From NCBI RefSeq assembly GCF_004027225.2, contig NC_044278.2, positions 100,122,743 through 100,186,742 of the forward strand: 64,000 nucleotides of DNA. The letters are read 5' to 3'. The position numbers and the translations under genes are program-made. The number at the start of each line of letters is the position of its first letter. Positions within the stretch are counted from its first letter, which is position 1. Below the pieces are notes generated by a model. The model worked only from the letters and a program-made list of their open reading frames with translations. It had not been told where the DNA came from and did no database searches. Shown in pieces: positions 42,585-54,247 of this stretch. The stretch is from Strigops habroptila. Lineage: Eukaryota > Chordata > Aves > Psittaciformes > Psittacidae.

Positions 42585-42863
42585 GGCGGCGCTCGCGCGC
42601 GCGTGTTCGCGCCGGCAGGGGCGTGGCGCGGAGCGGAACGGGGAAGCGGGGCTGGGGCTGCGCGCGCACCGCGGGGCGCTGGCCGGGCGCGAGCCCCTGG
42701 AAAGGGCGGGCTCGGGCTGGGCGCGCGCCGCGGCCATTGTTGGCGGTGGGGGCGGGAGTGTGCTCCGCGCGCCCTCTCTTGAGGGAGGCGCCGCTGCTCC
42801 CGGGCCGCCAGCGGTAGCGCTGCGGCTCCGGCGCCCCCCGCGGCCGGGAGGCAGCGCCATTCC

Positions 42864-42875
42864 CAGCATGGCGGC
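42864..42875 (+). promoter_or_regulatory. YY1-like site in the CpG island
   Basis: CAGCATGGCGGC matches the ATGGCGGC core of the YY1 motif, which in TATA-less promoters often lies just downstream of the start of transcription and can include the initiator ATG. A second GGCCATT-type match in the opposite sense lies near 42.73 kb. If used, it would place a + strand start at about 42.85 kb. Motif match only. Confidence 0.45.
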
Positions 42876-43254
42876 TGGCGGGGAGGGGGCTGGGCGCCCG
42901 CCGGTGCTAAATGGCCGCGGAAGCCGTAGCTGTAGCGCGAATGGGAGCGTCCGCTTCGAAATGTGCCTTGAGCCGGCTCTGTGCCGTGCCGTGCCATACA
43001 GGGGGAGAGGCGGCAGCGGAGAAAGCGGGCCTTGATGGCGCCTCCCGTCAGACCCGCTCGCCGGGACTTGGCGGCCTGTGCCGTGCGCCGGGCTGGGCCT
43101 TCGGTTTCCTCGGTGGTGCCACCACAGCCTCGGTGCACATTGTGTTGTGCCCTTGAGCACAAGGGTGGAGACAGCACAACCTGACTTGTGTGTTTTGGTG
43201 GGATAATGCGTCCCCAAGCGAAGGATGGGGAAAACCACTTTTTTTTTCTTCACG

Positions 43255-43279
43255 GTTTTACAGTATACTACTGTAAAAC
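43255..43279. repeat. Perfect hairpin, 11-bp arms, 3-nt loop
   Basis: GTTTTACAGTA and TACTGTAAAAC flank the loop TAC, about 150 bp past the CpG-island edge. It has the same arm and loop lengths as the hairpin at 36.7 kb but a different sequence. No T run follows the stem, so it does not look like a Pol III terminator. Confidence 0.85.
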
Positions 43280-46200
43280 GGGTTATTTGGGCTAAATGTT
43301 GGAGGGATCTCAGTGAAATCTGGTGTTTTGGAGGTCATAATGTCAACAAACTGCTTTTTAGACTGAAGTGGAGAAAATCTTCCTTTGTTCTTTCCCTGCT
43401 GGATGATTTTTGGAGTAAAAACCCTTTGTGGTGCCTTTTATGGGATGGTGCTACTGTTGTGTCCAAAATCCCAGGGAGGTTCTCTGCTGCTGTGAGAGCT
43501 GCTGTGTCAAATTGCTTTTTTATGTTAATTCCAATGTGATATTGTCAGTGCAGTTGCCATAAGGTAAACTTAAAGCACATGCCAGCTTTAATTTGGTGTG
43601 ATTATGCCCAGGTGTTGGAGGATGTGCAGGTACATGTTACACTGGGACAACCACAAGGACTTTTGTGGAAATACATTGGTATAATATGGGGAAACTTGGC
43701 CAAAGCTCATGTACACATTATACACAAACTCTAACTTTCCATAAACATTCTTTGTTATTTTGGTTTAAGAGATCGTGTAACTTGGCATGAGGCTAAGTAA
43801 TGTGAAATAATATAGGGATGTGTTAGCAATTACAGTTGCATTTATTTAAGAAAAATGTGATTTCTGTATTGCATAAATCTTTGAAATAACAGTAATATGA
43901 GCTATGTAACTCTTGTTACTTTTGTTGCTCTAAAAGTCTCAAGAGTTAGGAGAGATTAATAGAGTCATGGATTTTTTAAAATATGTATTTAAATATGTCA
44001 ATAAATATATGTCACAGCAGATCCATAGATTGCATTTAACTTGGTTTTGAATAATACTGGAGCATGGTAGTTAAACCTGGATATTTGTGCGTCGAACTTC
44101 CAGTGAAGATGTGGGGATCGTGCCTAATTACTTTTCTGGGCTTGGGATTAATGCTCTTTGCTTATTGTTAGCAATAATGATGAATATTGGTTCACGATAT
44201 AAATTAGAAGGTTTACATTATTTCGATTATCTGCCGTTCTCCTGTTTTCTCATTATTCATATTACATTCTTTTCCCCATCACCACCTATTCTTAGGTACC
44301 AAAAATATCTTCCCTTCTGCCAAGCTTTTTCTTCTTTGTTCTTAAGTACATATTAACCAAGTACTCGTTAATTTCCCATTAATTTCAGATTTGTGTTTAG
44401 AAATGGATTTCTAAAGTTAATTCTTTTCAATAGTAGATCACAAGAACTTTTGAGCAGGAACAATGTCAGGTTTGACAGAACTCCAGGAACGCTTGTGTAT
44501 CTTGGAAAGAGTATCCCTTTTATCCTGTTTAGTACTGCAGTCACTTCACCAATGTCATTTATATTAGTAGTGGTTTTGGTGGTTCTCTATGTAATGTAGG
44601 CACCAAAGCAGCACTGTATGACTTAGAAAGTAAGGAATAGCTGAAGTTCCATAATAAATGGAGGCAATCTCTATTACTGGTTTTCTTGGAAATTTTTTCG
44701 CTCTACATATGAATTTTTAAGTTACAATGACTGAAAATTAGGTACATAAGCATGTTAATATTTTAAGGAAAAAATGGTAGTAAGTTTATATTTATCTACA
44801 CATAGGTTCGTTCTTTGGTTTCTTGTCGGTTTTTTTCTAAGTATTCTGGCAGTTAAAGTCTCAAGATAGATTCTTTATTTACACATAGAAAATTTTCCAG
44901 ATATTGCTATACCTCTGTCTTTATCCTTAATCTTTAGAATCCACTCCATAATCCTTCAAGGAAACATTGATTTTGATATTTTTAGAAAAAACAACTCATG
45001 GCCAGGTCAGCCCATAAACTTCCAGCTTATGGTACTGAGAACGGGGAAAGCATCTTATGTGAAATACCAGGGAAATAGCAACTCCTTCCAAAAGAAGGGA
45101 GAGTATTTACATTTTCCGCAATTCGTGAAGTCGTTTTCTTTCCCAAAAGATAAGGATTCAGCTTTCTTAACTGTTTGGAAGACATTATCCTGTGTTTTCT
45201 ACCTTCCAGAAGAATTTCTGATCATATGTTTGTATGGACGTAGGTTCTCCTCTTGTAGCTTTGCCTGTGCAAAAATAATTCAAGATTTGTGGGACAAATC
45301 AGATAAATTATGTGTGATGGAAACAACTCAAATGTGTAGCCTGGGGATGAATTCCTGCTTGCAGGACTGGAAGACCGATATACTAGTCTTGTCAAAGAGC
45401 TTGCATGTTTTATAAAACATAGTTGCTGGTTAAAGCACACAAAACTCTTCTGACGTGTTCCCCACAAGGTAGGTGCTGCAACTGGTAAAGTAGGTTTTCA
45501 TGCTTGTTTCCTCTTTGGCAGGAAGGAGAGGAGGCATTTGCTGCACAGCTGCGTGTACCAGTATTAAAGTGATGACTATTTTTCTTCTCCTTGCTGATCT
45601 TTAAATGATTGGGAGAGCTGATATAAAATGCACTAGGGCAAAGATAAAGCAGAGCCCAGCTCTTCTACACCCTGGATAGCACCAACCACAGAGTTTTCTA
45701 AAGAGAAAACCCTTTCTTAAGAGAACAGGTTGAGCCCTGTCCAGTTTCAAAAGGCAGTCTGTAGGTGAAACTAAACACACAGGGGAGAAGGATCTGTAAG
45801 TTACCTATTCCAGTATGTGGCTTTTTGTGGATTTAGTGGCATAAGACTCCTCAGCTTTCGTGAAACCCAGCCCCAAACACCACTGGTTAATCAACAAGCA
45901 CTGCACGAAGATACCCTTCTGTAACCAACACGAGTTGGTTATGTTTTATAGGGTAGTCATAGTAAAAGTTATTGTATTTTGAAGTTAGTAACTTCTGGTG
46001 AAGATATTAAACATGTTTTAATACCTGTGTGTAAACTATTCTGAAATTCATGGTCACTAATTGTGATGTGCAGATACAGCCGTTGTTGTAGATGGTGCCA
46101 AACTGAATGCTAATGGGTGACATCAGGAATTTGACTGCTGCTTAGAGCAGGTGTCTGGGATACAGGAAGCACAGTTCACTTCCTCCACCTCACAACGTGG

Positions 46201-47506
46201 AGGAAATGATAGGATAGATAAATGATGAGCTGGCGTCTGCTCTGGAGCAGCCAAAGATGGGATAGCCAAGAGGTTAATTCATGTGCTGAAATAGGAGCAG
46301 ATGTCAATTAAAAAAGCTTGTCTGGCCATTCAGGTGCCAGTTCTGCAGTATGTGTCGGCAGTACGGGCTTGTCAGACAGCCTGTTTGCAAAATCCAGTGT
46401 TGCTTGACATCATAATTTGTTAGAAGGTGGAGAATTGCTGTAGGCATTGTAAGCTAGGAAAATAAATCATTTAATCATTGGAGCAAACCCAAATTACAAT
46501 TCGATGTTAAAACCAACTACATGCCATTTTAAGTTGTCATGTTAAAAATGAAAGGTCCAATGCAAAACTAATTGCTTTTACTAGAAACAAAACAAACCTT
46601 CAGCATAGTTTTCGTGCTAGGCTGTCTGGGCTGCTGCACTCTAAAACTTCTGCAGTAGTGTGCAGTTGTTTTCCAAAGCATTTTATTCCACACGTTTTCT
46701 TCAACTAAATGCCTTTGTTTTACCTTTCCTCTTCTCTCTCTCTTGTCTTGGGTGAAGCACCATGCTGATACGTCTTGGCCTTCAGTCCCAGAAGTTAGCT
46801 CAGGTTTCTGCATCTGGGAAATATTTCCATAAACTAATATTTGCAAGGTTTCAGGCCTCCTGTTCTGTCTAGCTTGGAGCAGTAGTCCTTAAGGACTTAT
46901 GTAGGTACCCTTGAGAGAGAGACTGGACTGCAGGGTTTTACTTTCTTTTGCATGATTGACGTTATCACTGTGCAAGATCAATGTGTTGATTGCAAAATAA
47001 AGGCCAGTTTAACAATTCAGTGGGTGAGAGATTAAAAGCTGTTAAAAAGTAATTGATTCTATTTTTGAGCTGGTATGAGTTTCCTTTAAAGAAATAGTCA
47101 AATACATGAAATGAGGTAGGGATTGTGTTAAATTATTTTCTCGCAGTGCCACGTCTTTGGGTTCCCTCTTCTCCCATGTTGTGCACCTTTTAATTAAAAC
47201 CCCAAAGGTATGTTCTTATTGTTCTATGTTTTGCAGTTCACATTTCCACAATGGTTTTCTATATTGTACTATATTCGTCATTCAAAGACATAGCTTTTTG
47301 TTTGGGAAAACTGCTGAGATCCTAATAGCCCATCTATTAGGAACATTTTGGGGATCAGAAGGATCTAGATTGCTTGGTATTTTAGGTGATGTCCCTGAAG
47401 ACCTTTCATTTTCCCAGCAACTTAGCTATGCACATGGTTTTGCCTGCTGACTTGGGAGACTGAAGAGACTTTTCATTGGTCATTTCAGCAATACGGTTCT
47501 TAGAAG

Positions 47507-48742
47507 TTGCTTAGTAGCGTGCTAGAGAGCATGCTAAGGCACATGAAAAACAATGAGGTGGTTAGTGACAGCCATCATGGTTTTACTAAGGGGAAATCCT
47601 GCCTGACCGATTTCATGGCCTTCTATGGTGGGGCTATGGAACCGATGGACAGCGGCAGAGCAGTTGACGTCATCTACCTGGACTTGTGCAAAGCGTTCGA
47701 CACTGTCCCGCACGGCATCCTTGTCTCTGAATTGGAGAGACATCAATTTGATAGATGGACCACTCAGTCGATAAAGAACTGGCTCGATGGCCGCACTCAA
47801 AGAGTTGTGGTAAACAGCTCAATGTCCAGTTGGAAAACAGTAATGAGTGGTGTCCCTCAGGGATCAGTGTTGAGACCGATCTTGTTCAGCGTCTTTGTCA
47901 GTGACATGGACAGTGGGATTGAGTGCGCCCTCAGCAAGTTTGCCAATGACACCAAGCTGTGTGGTTTGGTTGGTACACTGGAGGGAAGGGATGCCATCCA
48001 GAGGGACTTTGATATGCTTGTGAGGTGGGCCAATGCCAACCTTATGAAGTTCAACCAAGCCAAGTGCAAGGTCCTACACCAGGGTCAGTGCAATCCCAGG
48101 CACAGCTACAGGTTGGGCAGAGGAGAGATTCAGAGCAGCCCTGCAGAGAAGGACTTGGTGGTCTTGGTTGACGAGAAGCTTAACATGAGCCGGCAGTGTG
48201 CGCTTGCAGCCCAGAAAGCCAACCGTATCCTGGGCTGCATCAAAAGAAGCTTGACCTGCTGGTCAAAGGAGGTGATCCTGCCCCTCTACTCTGCTCTTGT
48301 GAGACCTCACTTGGAGTACTGTGTACAGTTCTGGTGTCCTCAACGTAAAAAGGACATGGAACTGTTGGAGCAAGTCCAGAGGAGGGCCGTGAGGATGGCA
48401 AGAGGGCTGAAGCACCTCCCGTATGAAGACAGCCTGAGAGAGTTGGGGCTGTTCAGCCTGGAGAAGAGAAGGCTGCGTGGAGACCTCATAGCAGCCTTCC
48501 AGTATCTGAAGGGGGTCTATAAGGATGCTGGGGAGGGACTCTTCCTTAGGGACTGTAGTGATGGGACAGGGGGTAATCGGTTTAATCTTAAACAGGGGAA
48601 GTTTAGGTTAGATACAAGGAAGAAGTTCTTTACAGTGAGGGTGGTGAGGCACTGGAATGGGTTGCCCAAGGAAGTTGTAAATGCTCCATCCTTGGTGGTT
48701 GTCAAGGCCAGATTGGACAGAGCCTTGGGCGACATGGTTTAG
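47507..48742 (+). pseudogene. Remnant of CR1 ORF2 reverse transcriptase
   Basis: A 411-codon frame (first ATG at 47531) covers the C-terminal part of CR1 ORF2. Recognisable reverse transcriptase signatures, in order, are [13 protein letters not shown] near the start, the motif A region [13 protein letters not shown], the motif B region [14 protein letters not shown], the motif C region [11 protein letters not shown] (residues 145-148 are FAND), then [14 protein letters not shown] and [15 protein letters not shown]. It closes with the conserved CR1 tail ([25 protein letters not shown]). The family usually has FADD at motif C. Here the first catalytic Asp is Asn, and a Gly in motif B is Arg, so activity is not expected. 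There is no endonuclease domain. The frame starts at TTG because the element is cut there. It sits in an intron and is most likely never translated. Confidence 0.9.
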
Positions 48743-48833
48743 TGCAAGGTGTCCCTGCCCATGGCACGCAGGTTAGAACTAGATGATTAAGGTCCTTGCC
48801 AATCCAAACCAGTCTGTGATTCTATGATTCTAA
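47511..48833 (+). mobile_element. CR1 LINE, 5'-truncated copy of about 1.3 kb
   Basis: The element starts inside the reverse transcriptase region of CR1 ORF2, so the endonuclease domain and ORF1 are gone. It runs to the 3' UTR and terminal octamers (CTGTGATTCTATGATTCT, about 48814-48831). It is in + orientation. The 3' part from about 48200 is closely similar to the second CR1 at 51.8 kb. CR1 insertions typically lack clear target-site duplications, and I see none. With an open frame through nearly the whole remnant, it is probably one of the younger copies here. Confidence 0.95.
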
Positions 48834-50335
48834 GTTGAAAAGTTGCTAACTGCAGTTTACCTGCTTTCCAGGACAAAGGTGCCAGAAGTTACTTGTCCAT
48901 CTAAAAGCTCTGTAAATATTTAAGCAACACTATAGTGGGTTATGAGGGAGATGTCCCTTTGAAATATTTTGTCTTCAATATAGAAGGCACACATAAATCT
49001 ATTTTAAGAATAAAAGTGTCCTTTGTATTCTAAGTACTTCTTTATTGGAAGGATTTTGTGTAAGGAACCAATCTGGCTTCCTTCTCCAGCCCCTGTAGGC
49101 AAAGCCACCAGTGGCCAAGAGACCTTTTACACAGAGCTGCTTTTGAGAACAGAGGAGCCTCATCAGTGCAGCAAGAGCAAAATATGATATTTGGTCCCTG
49201 AAATACTTCCACAAAGTCGTTCTTTGCAGATCTAGGCTGTACATCAGAGAGAATTTTATCTAAACTGGTTTAGTATTAGGGAGGAGGGCTAAATTGCGTT
49301 GGTATTTTTTTCATTTGGAGGTTAGTAATTTATCACTTGAAGTTTTACAATACATCAATTATCAGAACAGTTGGACCTATTGAAGGTTTCTAAAGTGAAA
49401 GCCACAAGTTATCAGATAAATTTAGAATTGTGTAATTTTCTCATAACCCTTCACTTGGAAGTCTTTCTGCTTCCAGTATAGGATGAGGTCTGGCAGTGAG
49501 GTTAACCCCGACCCCTCAGTGTTCTATATAGACTTTTTCACTTCTGCTGCATTCTTTTAGTTTAAATTTAGATTTGCTGGCAGCTATTACGCCTATTGCA
49601 ATAAGCTTCATGGGCAAAACATTGAAACAAATACGCCTTTTATCACAGATGGTTTTGCTGAATAAGATTAGTGAAGAGCACTTGAAAGCTGAAAATGGTG
49701 TAGAAGTCTTTGGTCCGAAAGGCACTAATAGCTCAATGTGTGGAATGTATTTACTTCTCAACTAAGGAAAGAGCAAGTAATTGTTTAGGTGATGGACCAT
49801 AATCTTGCCCCCTGTTTTACCTCTGTAATTTGTTATTGGTAGTAATGAAATTTCAGCTATGTAGGTGAACGCGAAATGTCGGTATGAATGTGTACATGTA
49901 ACAAAAACATTAAGCTTGCTATTCTAAAACTCTGGTGGTTGTAGGAAGTAGCAGCCTACCACTAAATTTTATGTTTGGCTGATTGCTATATGTGTCTTAG
50001 TAAATATTAAACAGTTGGGTTAGTTCTTCATACACAATAACTATCTGGAGGATAATAGCTGCATTTGTAACTGCTTTAAGGAAGTGCATACCACTGAATT
50101 TTATATTTAGCACAGAGGATGATACTTCCAGTTTATATTTCTATTCTTTTTTTGTTTAGCCTGAGTGTATGGGACTTGAGGAAACCTTATAGCAAAGGAG
50201 TCCACTTTCAGGGCCAGTATATCGTTCTCAGCTTAATGTGTGACATGATCTTCATAGACAGGGTTGCTCCACTTTGAAAGATTTCTTTGATGAGGGATTC
50301 TGTGGTCTCACTTTCTACTCTTGCTCATCTGTCTA

Positions 50336-50608
50336 GGACAGGATGAGAGGAAACAGCTTCAAGTTGTGCCAAGGTAGGTTTAGATTGGATATTGGGGAAA
50401 ACCTTCTTCAGCAAAAGGGTTATCAAGCACTAGAACAGGCTACCCAGGGAAGTGGGGAAGTCCACATTGCTGGAGGTATTTAAAAGATGTGTAGATGTGG
50501 CACTCAGAGACATGGTTTAGTGGTGGACTTGGCAGTGTGAGGTTTATGATTGGATTCGGTGATCTTAAAGGTCTTTTCCAACCTAAATGATTCTATGATT
50601 CTATAATT
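50336..50608 (+). mobile_element. CR1 LINE, 3'-end fragment
   Basis: It reads GACAGGATGAGAGGAAACAG, TTTAGATTGGATATTGGGG, GGAGGTATTTAAAAGATGTG, ACATGGTTTAGTGGTGGAC and CTTTTCCAACCTAAATG, and ends in TCTATGATTCTAT octamers. It is in + orientation. Its internal text matches the 28.1 kb fragment, so these two share a subfamily distinct from the 34.8, 47.5 and 51.8 kb copies. Confidence 0.93.
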
Positions 50609-51815
50609 CAAGGTAACATACAGAAAATATTCCTGTAAAGCACTCTGTCTCTATATTTTTCAGGTTCTTCAAAAGATAACGGCATTCCTGTGCATGCTGA
50701 ATGATTACAAGTCCAATAAAGGAGACCTTGAGAGTATTTGAAAAGGAGTGTTCTCCCTGTACACCTTTTTAAGCAAAAAACAATGAATAAAGCAGACCAT
50801 TATTCTTAGATAATTGAGATTTTGGTTTGGTTTTTTTTCCTCCTGAAGGGCAAGACACAAAAGCTTCCAAAGATGCTCTCACCCTACTGTCTCTGCAGTT
50901 GCTATGGAAGGATGCACTCAGCTCTTCTGAGCACTTTGAAATTTTGATAGTGTCCAACCTAGTTACTAGGGCTGAACACTGGGGAGCCGTGTTCTTCATG
51001 AATGGATTAGGCAGAAGTTATTCACTGGTTAGATGTCCTACTGTGCAGGCCATATATTTTTGAATGTAAGTAGCATCATGTTTTTGCTGTTCAGTGGGAA
51101 TTTCAGGCAACCTTTGAAATACAGAGCCAATCAGCATTTGTTCTAAATAGTGCTTTTGTGCCAAATTTCCAGTTAGTGAATGGCATTTGTTAACTAGGCC
51201 CATTTAGCTTTATCTTGAAGATAATGAAAACCCATCTTTTTCCTCATTCCCTTAACAGATACAATATGGAGTTTTACTGAATGAAAAAAGACAGAACTGA
51301 ATGGACAAAGCTGCGAGAGTTATAGTTAGGGGAAGATCCTTAGGACTTGCATTTTTAAGAAATTACTGTAGTTTGAGATCTGTTACAGTAAAACAAGAAA
51401 TTTATAAAAATAAGGGGGTTTGGCTCCTACAGATGTATTGCAAAGTATTAGTGAATGCTGGAAGTATTGTTCTAGTAGGTGAATATTTGTTGGGATCAAG
51501 GCAAAGTCAATGCTATATTTTTTTTATTGTAGCACAGTATCGTGTGTATTGTTACATGTATTTGGAGTGTCTTAGAAATATTTTGAAATCTTTCTTAATG
51601 TTTTCATGAATTTTCATCTTTGTATTTTCTATGGAAAATGCTAAATTAGAGACACCTCTCCAGCCCTCTAAATACATCCATTTTGGGACAGACAGTAGAC
51701 TGTGTGCATTTGTGTAAGTCACTCCTACTTTTTATTGAACTCAGAAATCTAGACTTCAGTGTTTGTCACCTGGCAAGTACAATTTTTGCACGGTTCACAG
51801 TAATCAAATACGTTT

Positions 51816-52423
51816 TGCTCGCAGCCCAAAAGCCAACCATATCCTGCAGGGGCTGCATCAAAAGAAGTGTGACCAGCAGGTCGAAGGACATGATCCTGCC
51901 CCTGTACTCTGCTCTCGTGGAGTATTGTGCACAGTTCTCGTGTCCTCAACGTAAGAAGGACATGGAACTGTTGGAGCAAGTCCAGAGGAGGGCCATGAGG
52001 ATGATAAGGGGGCTGGAGCACCTCCTGTATGAAGACAGCCTGAGAAAGTTGGGGCTGTTCAGCCTGGAGAAGAGAAGGCTGCGTGGAGACCTCATAGCAG
52101 CCTTCCAGTATCTGAAGGAGGCCTACAGGGATGCTGGAGAGGGACTCTTCCTTAGGGACTGTAGTGGTAGGACAAGGGGTAACGGGTTCAAACAGGGGAA
52201 GTTTAGATTAGATATAAGGAAGAAGTTCTTTACTGTGAGGGTGATGAGGCACTGGAATGGGTTGGCCAAAGAAGTGGTAAATGCTCCATCACTGGCAGTG
52301 TTCAAGGCCAGGTTGGATGGAGTTTTGGGTGACATGGTCTAGTATGCCCATAACAGAGGGGGTTGGAGCTAGAGGATATTAAGGTCCTTTCCAACCCAAA
52401 CCATTCTGTGATTCTGTGATTTT
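51816..52423 (+). mobile_element. CR1 LINE, 3'-end fragment of about 0.6 kb
   Basis: It starts at the CTCGCAGCCCAAAAGCCAACC position, equivalent to about 48.2 kb in the larger copy, and ends in CTGTGATTCTGTGATT. The frame (51683-52342, whose first part is flanking host DNA) still encodes the ORF2 C-terminus: [36 protein letters not shown] and [16 protein letters not shown]. Relative to the 47.5 kb copy it lacks a few residues after SALV (RPHL) and has a small insertion before GCIKRS. The catalytic core is absent, so it is non-functional. Confidence 0.95.
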
Positions 52424-53699
52424 ACTCATTTTCCTGTGGTGTTTCCTCAGAATTATTTACCACTGGTAAGTAAGAAAGAATGTTCTTAACGGTTGTTTTT
52501 TCTTAAACTACAGTTTAACTGTGTTGAGAAATAGAACCTTCATATTAGATTTTTATAGACTTTCTACATGGATTAGTGCTGGAGTTGGGGTTGGTTTGCG
52601 TGTTTTGTCCTTGAGGTTTTTTGAGCATTCTTTAGTACTGGGAGAATCAGTACATGAAGAAGCTTAAGTACAGGAAAATGTAGAATCTTTACTTTGTTTG
52701 CAAGTGAGTGTTGTTGACGCTGGCTAAAACTCAAAAAACTCAAAATGCACAATTGTTGTGTTAGATCATCTCACTCAGATTCAACATGAAGAGTCGTGAT
52801 ACTCGCTTTCTGTGGACATCCTATATGTTACTTTAAAATAGTTGGAAAGACAATGAGAAGCAATCAAAGTGTCTCTTTGAATAATTTTTGTAGCTACAGA
52901 GTTCAAATACAGCTTAGCACTTTTAATAGCATTTCAGGAGTAATACTTAGAGATTGTAAAAATTTGGGCAATTCCAAATAAAGATTTGGAGAACTAAGGA
53001 TGTTTAATTTCATGTGCTTCAAAACAGCCTCTACAAAGATAGTACTAGCCCCTCTGAAGGGAGTATGTGTCTCATGATCTGGGGCCTTAGTTACTGTGGT
53101 GAAAATGAGCAATTCCATTAATAATAATATATGTCAGTGTAATACTGGAGTTAGCTTCCTGGATTTTATTCCTAAAGCTTTTTTCTACAGTAGTGAGCAA
53201 ATTACAGTTCTCTCTCTGTCCCTCTTGCAAAACTCTTATAAGGAAACAAATCACCATAAATATTTATCAGGTAGGAATAATAACAATATTCATCTAGGTC
53301 CCCTAGGTATTGTGTAGTGTTGTTATGATGCTCTTAGGATTTTGCCAGGATGACAATGCAGTATTACTGTTCATATGCTCAGTCTGTTAGAATTGCTTGC
53401 TATGAAATTATCCTCTGTGCAAAGATACATATTGTTTGTGAAAGTAAGAAAAATGAAAGAAGTGAAGTAGCTTCAGGACAGAGACTAATCTGAGGAGTGG
53501 TAGCTGTCTGTGATGACACGGAGGTCAGTGTGGCTGTATTTTTCTTGTGGATCAGCAGAAGTGATTTAATAAGGAACATGAGGCATAATGCGGCAGCATG
53601 CACAGGGACTCCCATGGAAAAATGCTTAAGGGAAAATGACTTTGAGGAAACTAAGAAACAAGTATTTTTGGCAATTACACTACAATGGATTAATATTTT

Positions 53700-53727
53700 C
53701 TTTTACCTGAAGCGTTTCAGGTAAAAG
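53700..53727. repeat. Perfect hairpin, 12-bp arms, 4-nt loop
   Basis: CTTTTACCTGAA and TTCAGGTAAAAG flank the loop GCGT. It is the longest perfect short-loop stem I noticed in the window. It lies about 520 bp upstream of the second coding exon, and no polypurine or T run follows. Confidence 0.85.
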
Positions 53728-54247
53728 GGGAACATGCATCCATGAAAACAGAAAGTGTTTGAGACCAATGAAGTGTTCCTAACAGGTGGGCAGAAGAAAG
53801 CTGTAAGACTTGACCAAGTCAGGAATTATAGTAAGGAATAAAATGCAGTGCATGTGATGACCGTCAGTGTTCTGATTCTTACTGACAACAAGCAATCAGT
53901 GGAGAGATGCTAAAATAGAAGTGGCTTAAGGAAGAGACATTAGTTACTTTGGTTTTGGTCTTGGTTGTGCTTAGCTTGAGCTGGCAGTGGTTCACCCAAG
54001 ATGAAGTGTTAGAAAGCCATTCAAATATACAGAAGTGGAGTATGATCATGTGAGTGTGAAGAACAGCTATGAATGTGTCATCAGGATTGGAGTGATAATT
54101 GAAGCTTTCTAAATGGAGAAAAGTTACTCAAGGACAGGGAAAGAACTGGTCAGCTTTTTTCCTTGACGGCTGGAAGGAAAATGAGAGCCTTTAAGTTATA
54201 AAAAACTTGAATGCTTTAAGACTTCACATATGTTTGATTTCTTTTAG

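Larger units (their letters stand above)
42040..43110. promoter_or_regulatory. CpG island, candidate internal promoter
   Basis: About 1.1 kb of very GC-rich, CpG-dense DNA stands abruptly in AT-rich flanks. CpG is not depleted (runs such as GCGCGCGCGTG at 42.60 kb), which in vertebrates marks an unmethylated promoter. There is no TATA box in the core. The island lies about 17 kb after the first coding exon and 11 kb before the second on the + strand. An alternative promoter for a shorter isoform is therefore likely. Weak donor-like sites exist on both strands, so a separate or antisense transcript is also possible. Several long GC-rich open frames here (up to 313 codons) overlap on both strands, have no recognisable domain, and are best taken as compositional. 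Confidence 0.85.
25204..54247 (+). other. 29-kb first coding intron
   Basis: It lies between the donor at 25204 (GTAATA) and the acceptor at 54242-54247 (TTTTAG) and is phase 0. It holds no coding exon that I can support. It contains five CR1 pieces, the CpG island at 42-43 kb, A/C-rich tracts and short hairpins, all listed separately. Between these features (for example 25.2-28.1, 28.3-34.7, 36.7-39.6 and 43.3-47.5 kb) I see only AT-rich unique sequence with short random frames. Confidence 0.6.

Noticed and set aside
42029..43253. Long open frames (up to 313 codons) on both strands of the CpG island
   Set aside because: They overlap each other on opposite strands and in several frames, are dominated by Arg, Ala, Gly and Pro, and have no domain. 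GC-rich DNA has few stop codons, so this is expected by composition.
45029..45415. 128-codon + strand frame followed by a good donor-like site (AAG|GTAGGT at 45469)
   Set aside because: The frame ends at 45415 before the donor and has no acceptor linked to it. The donor-like site alone is not evidence of an exon.
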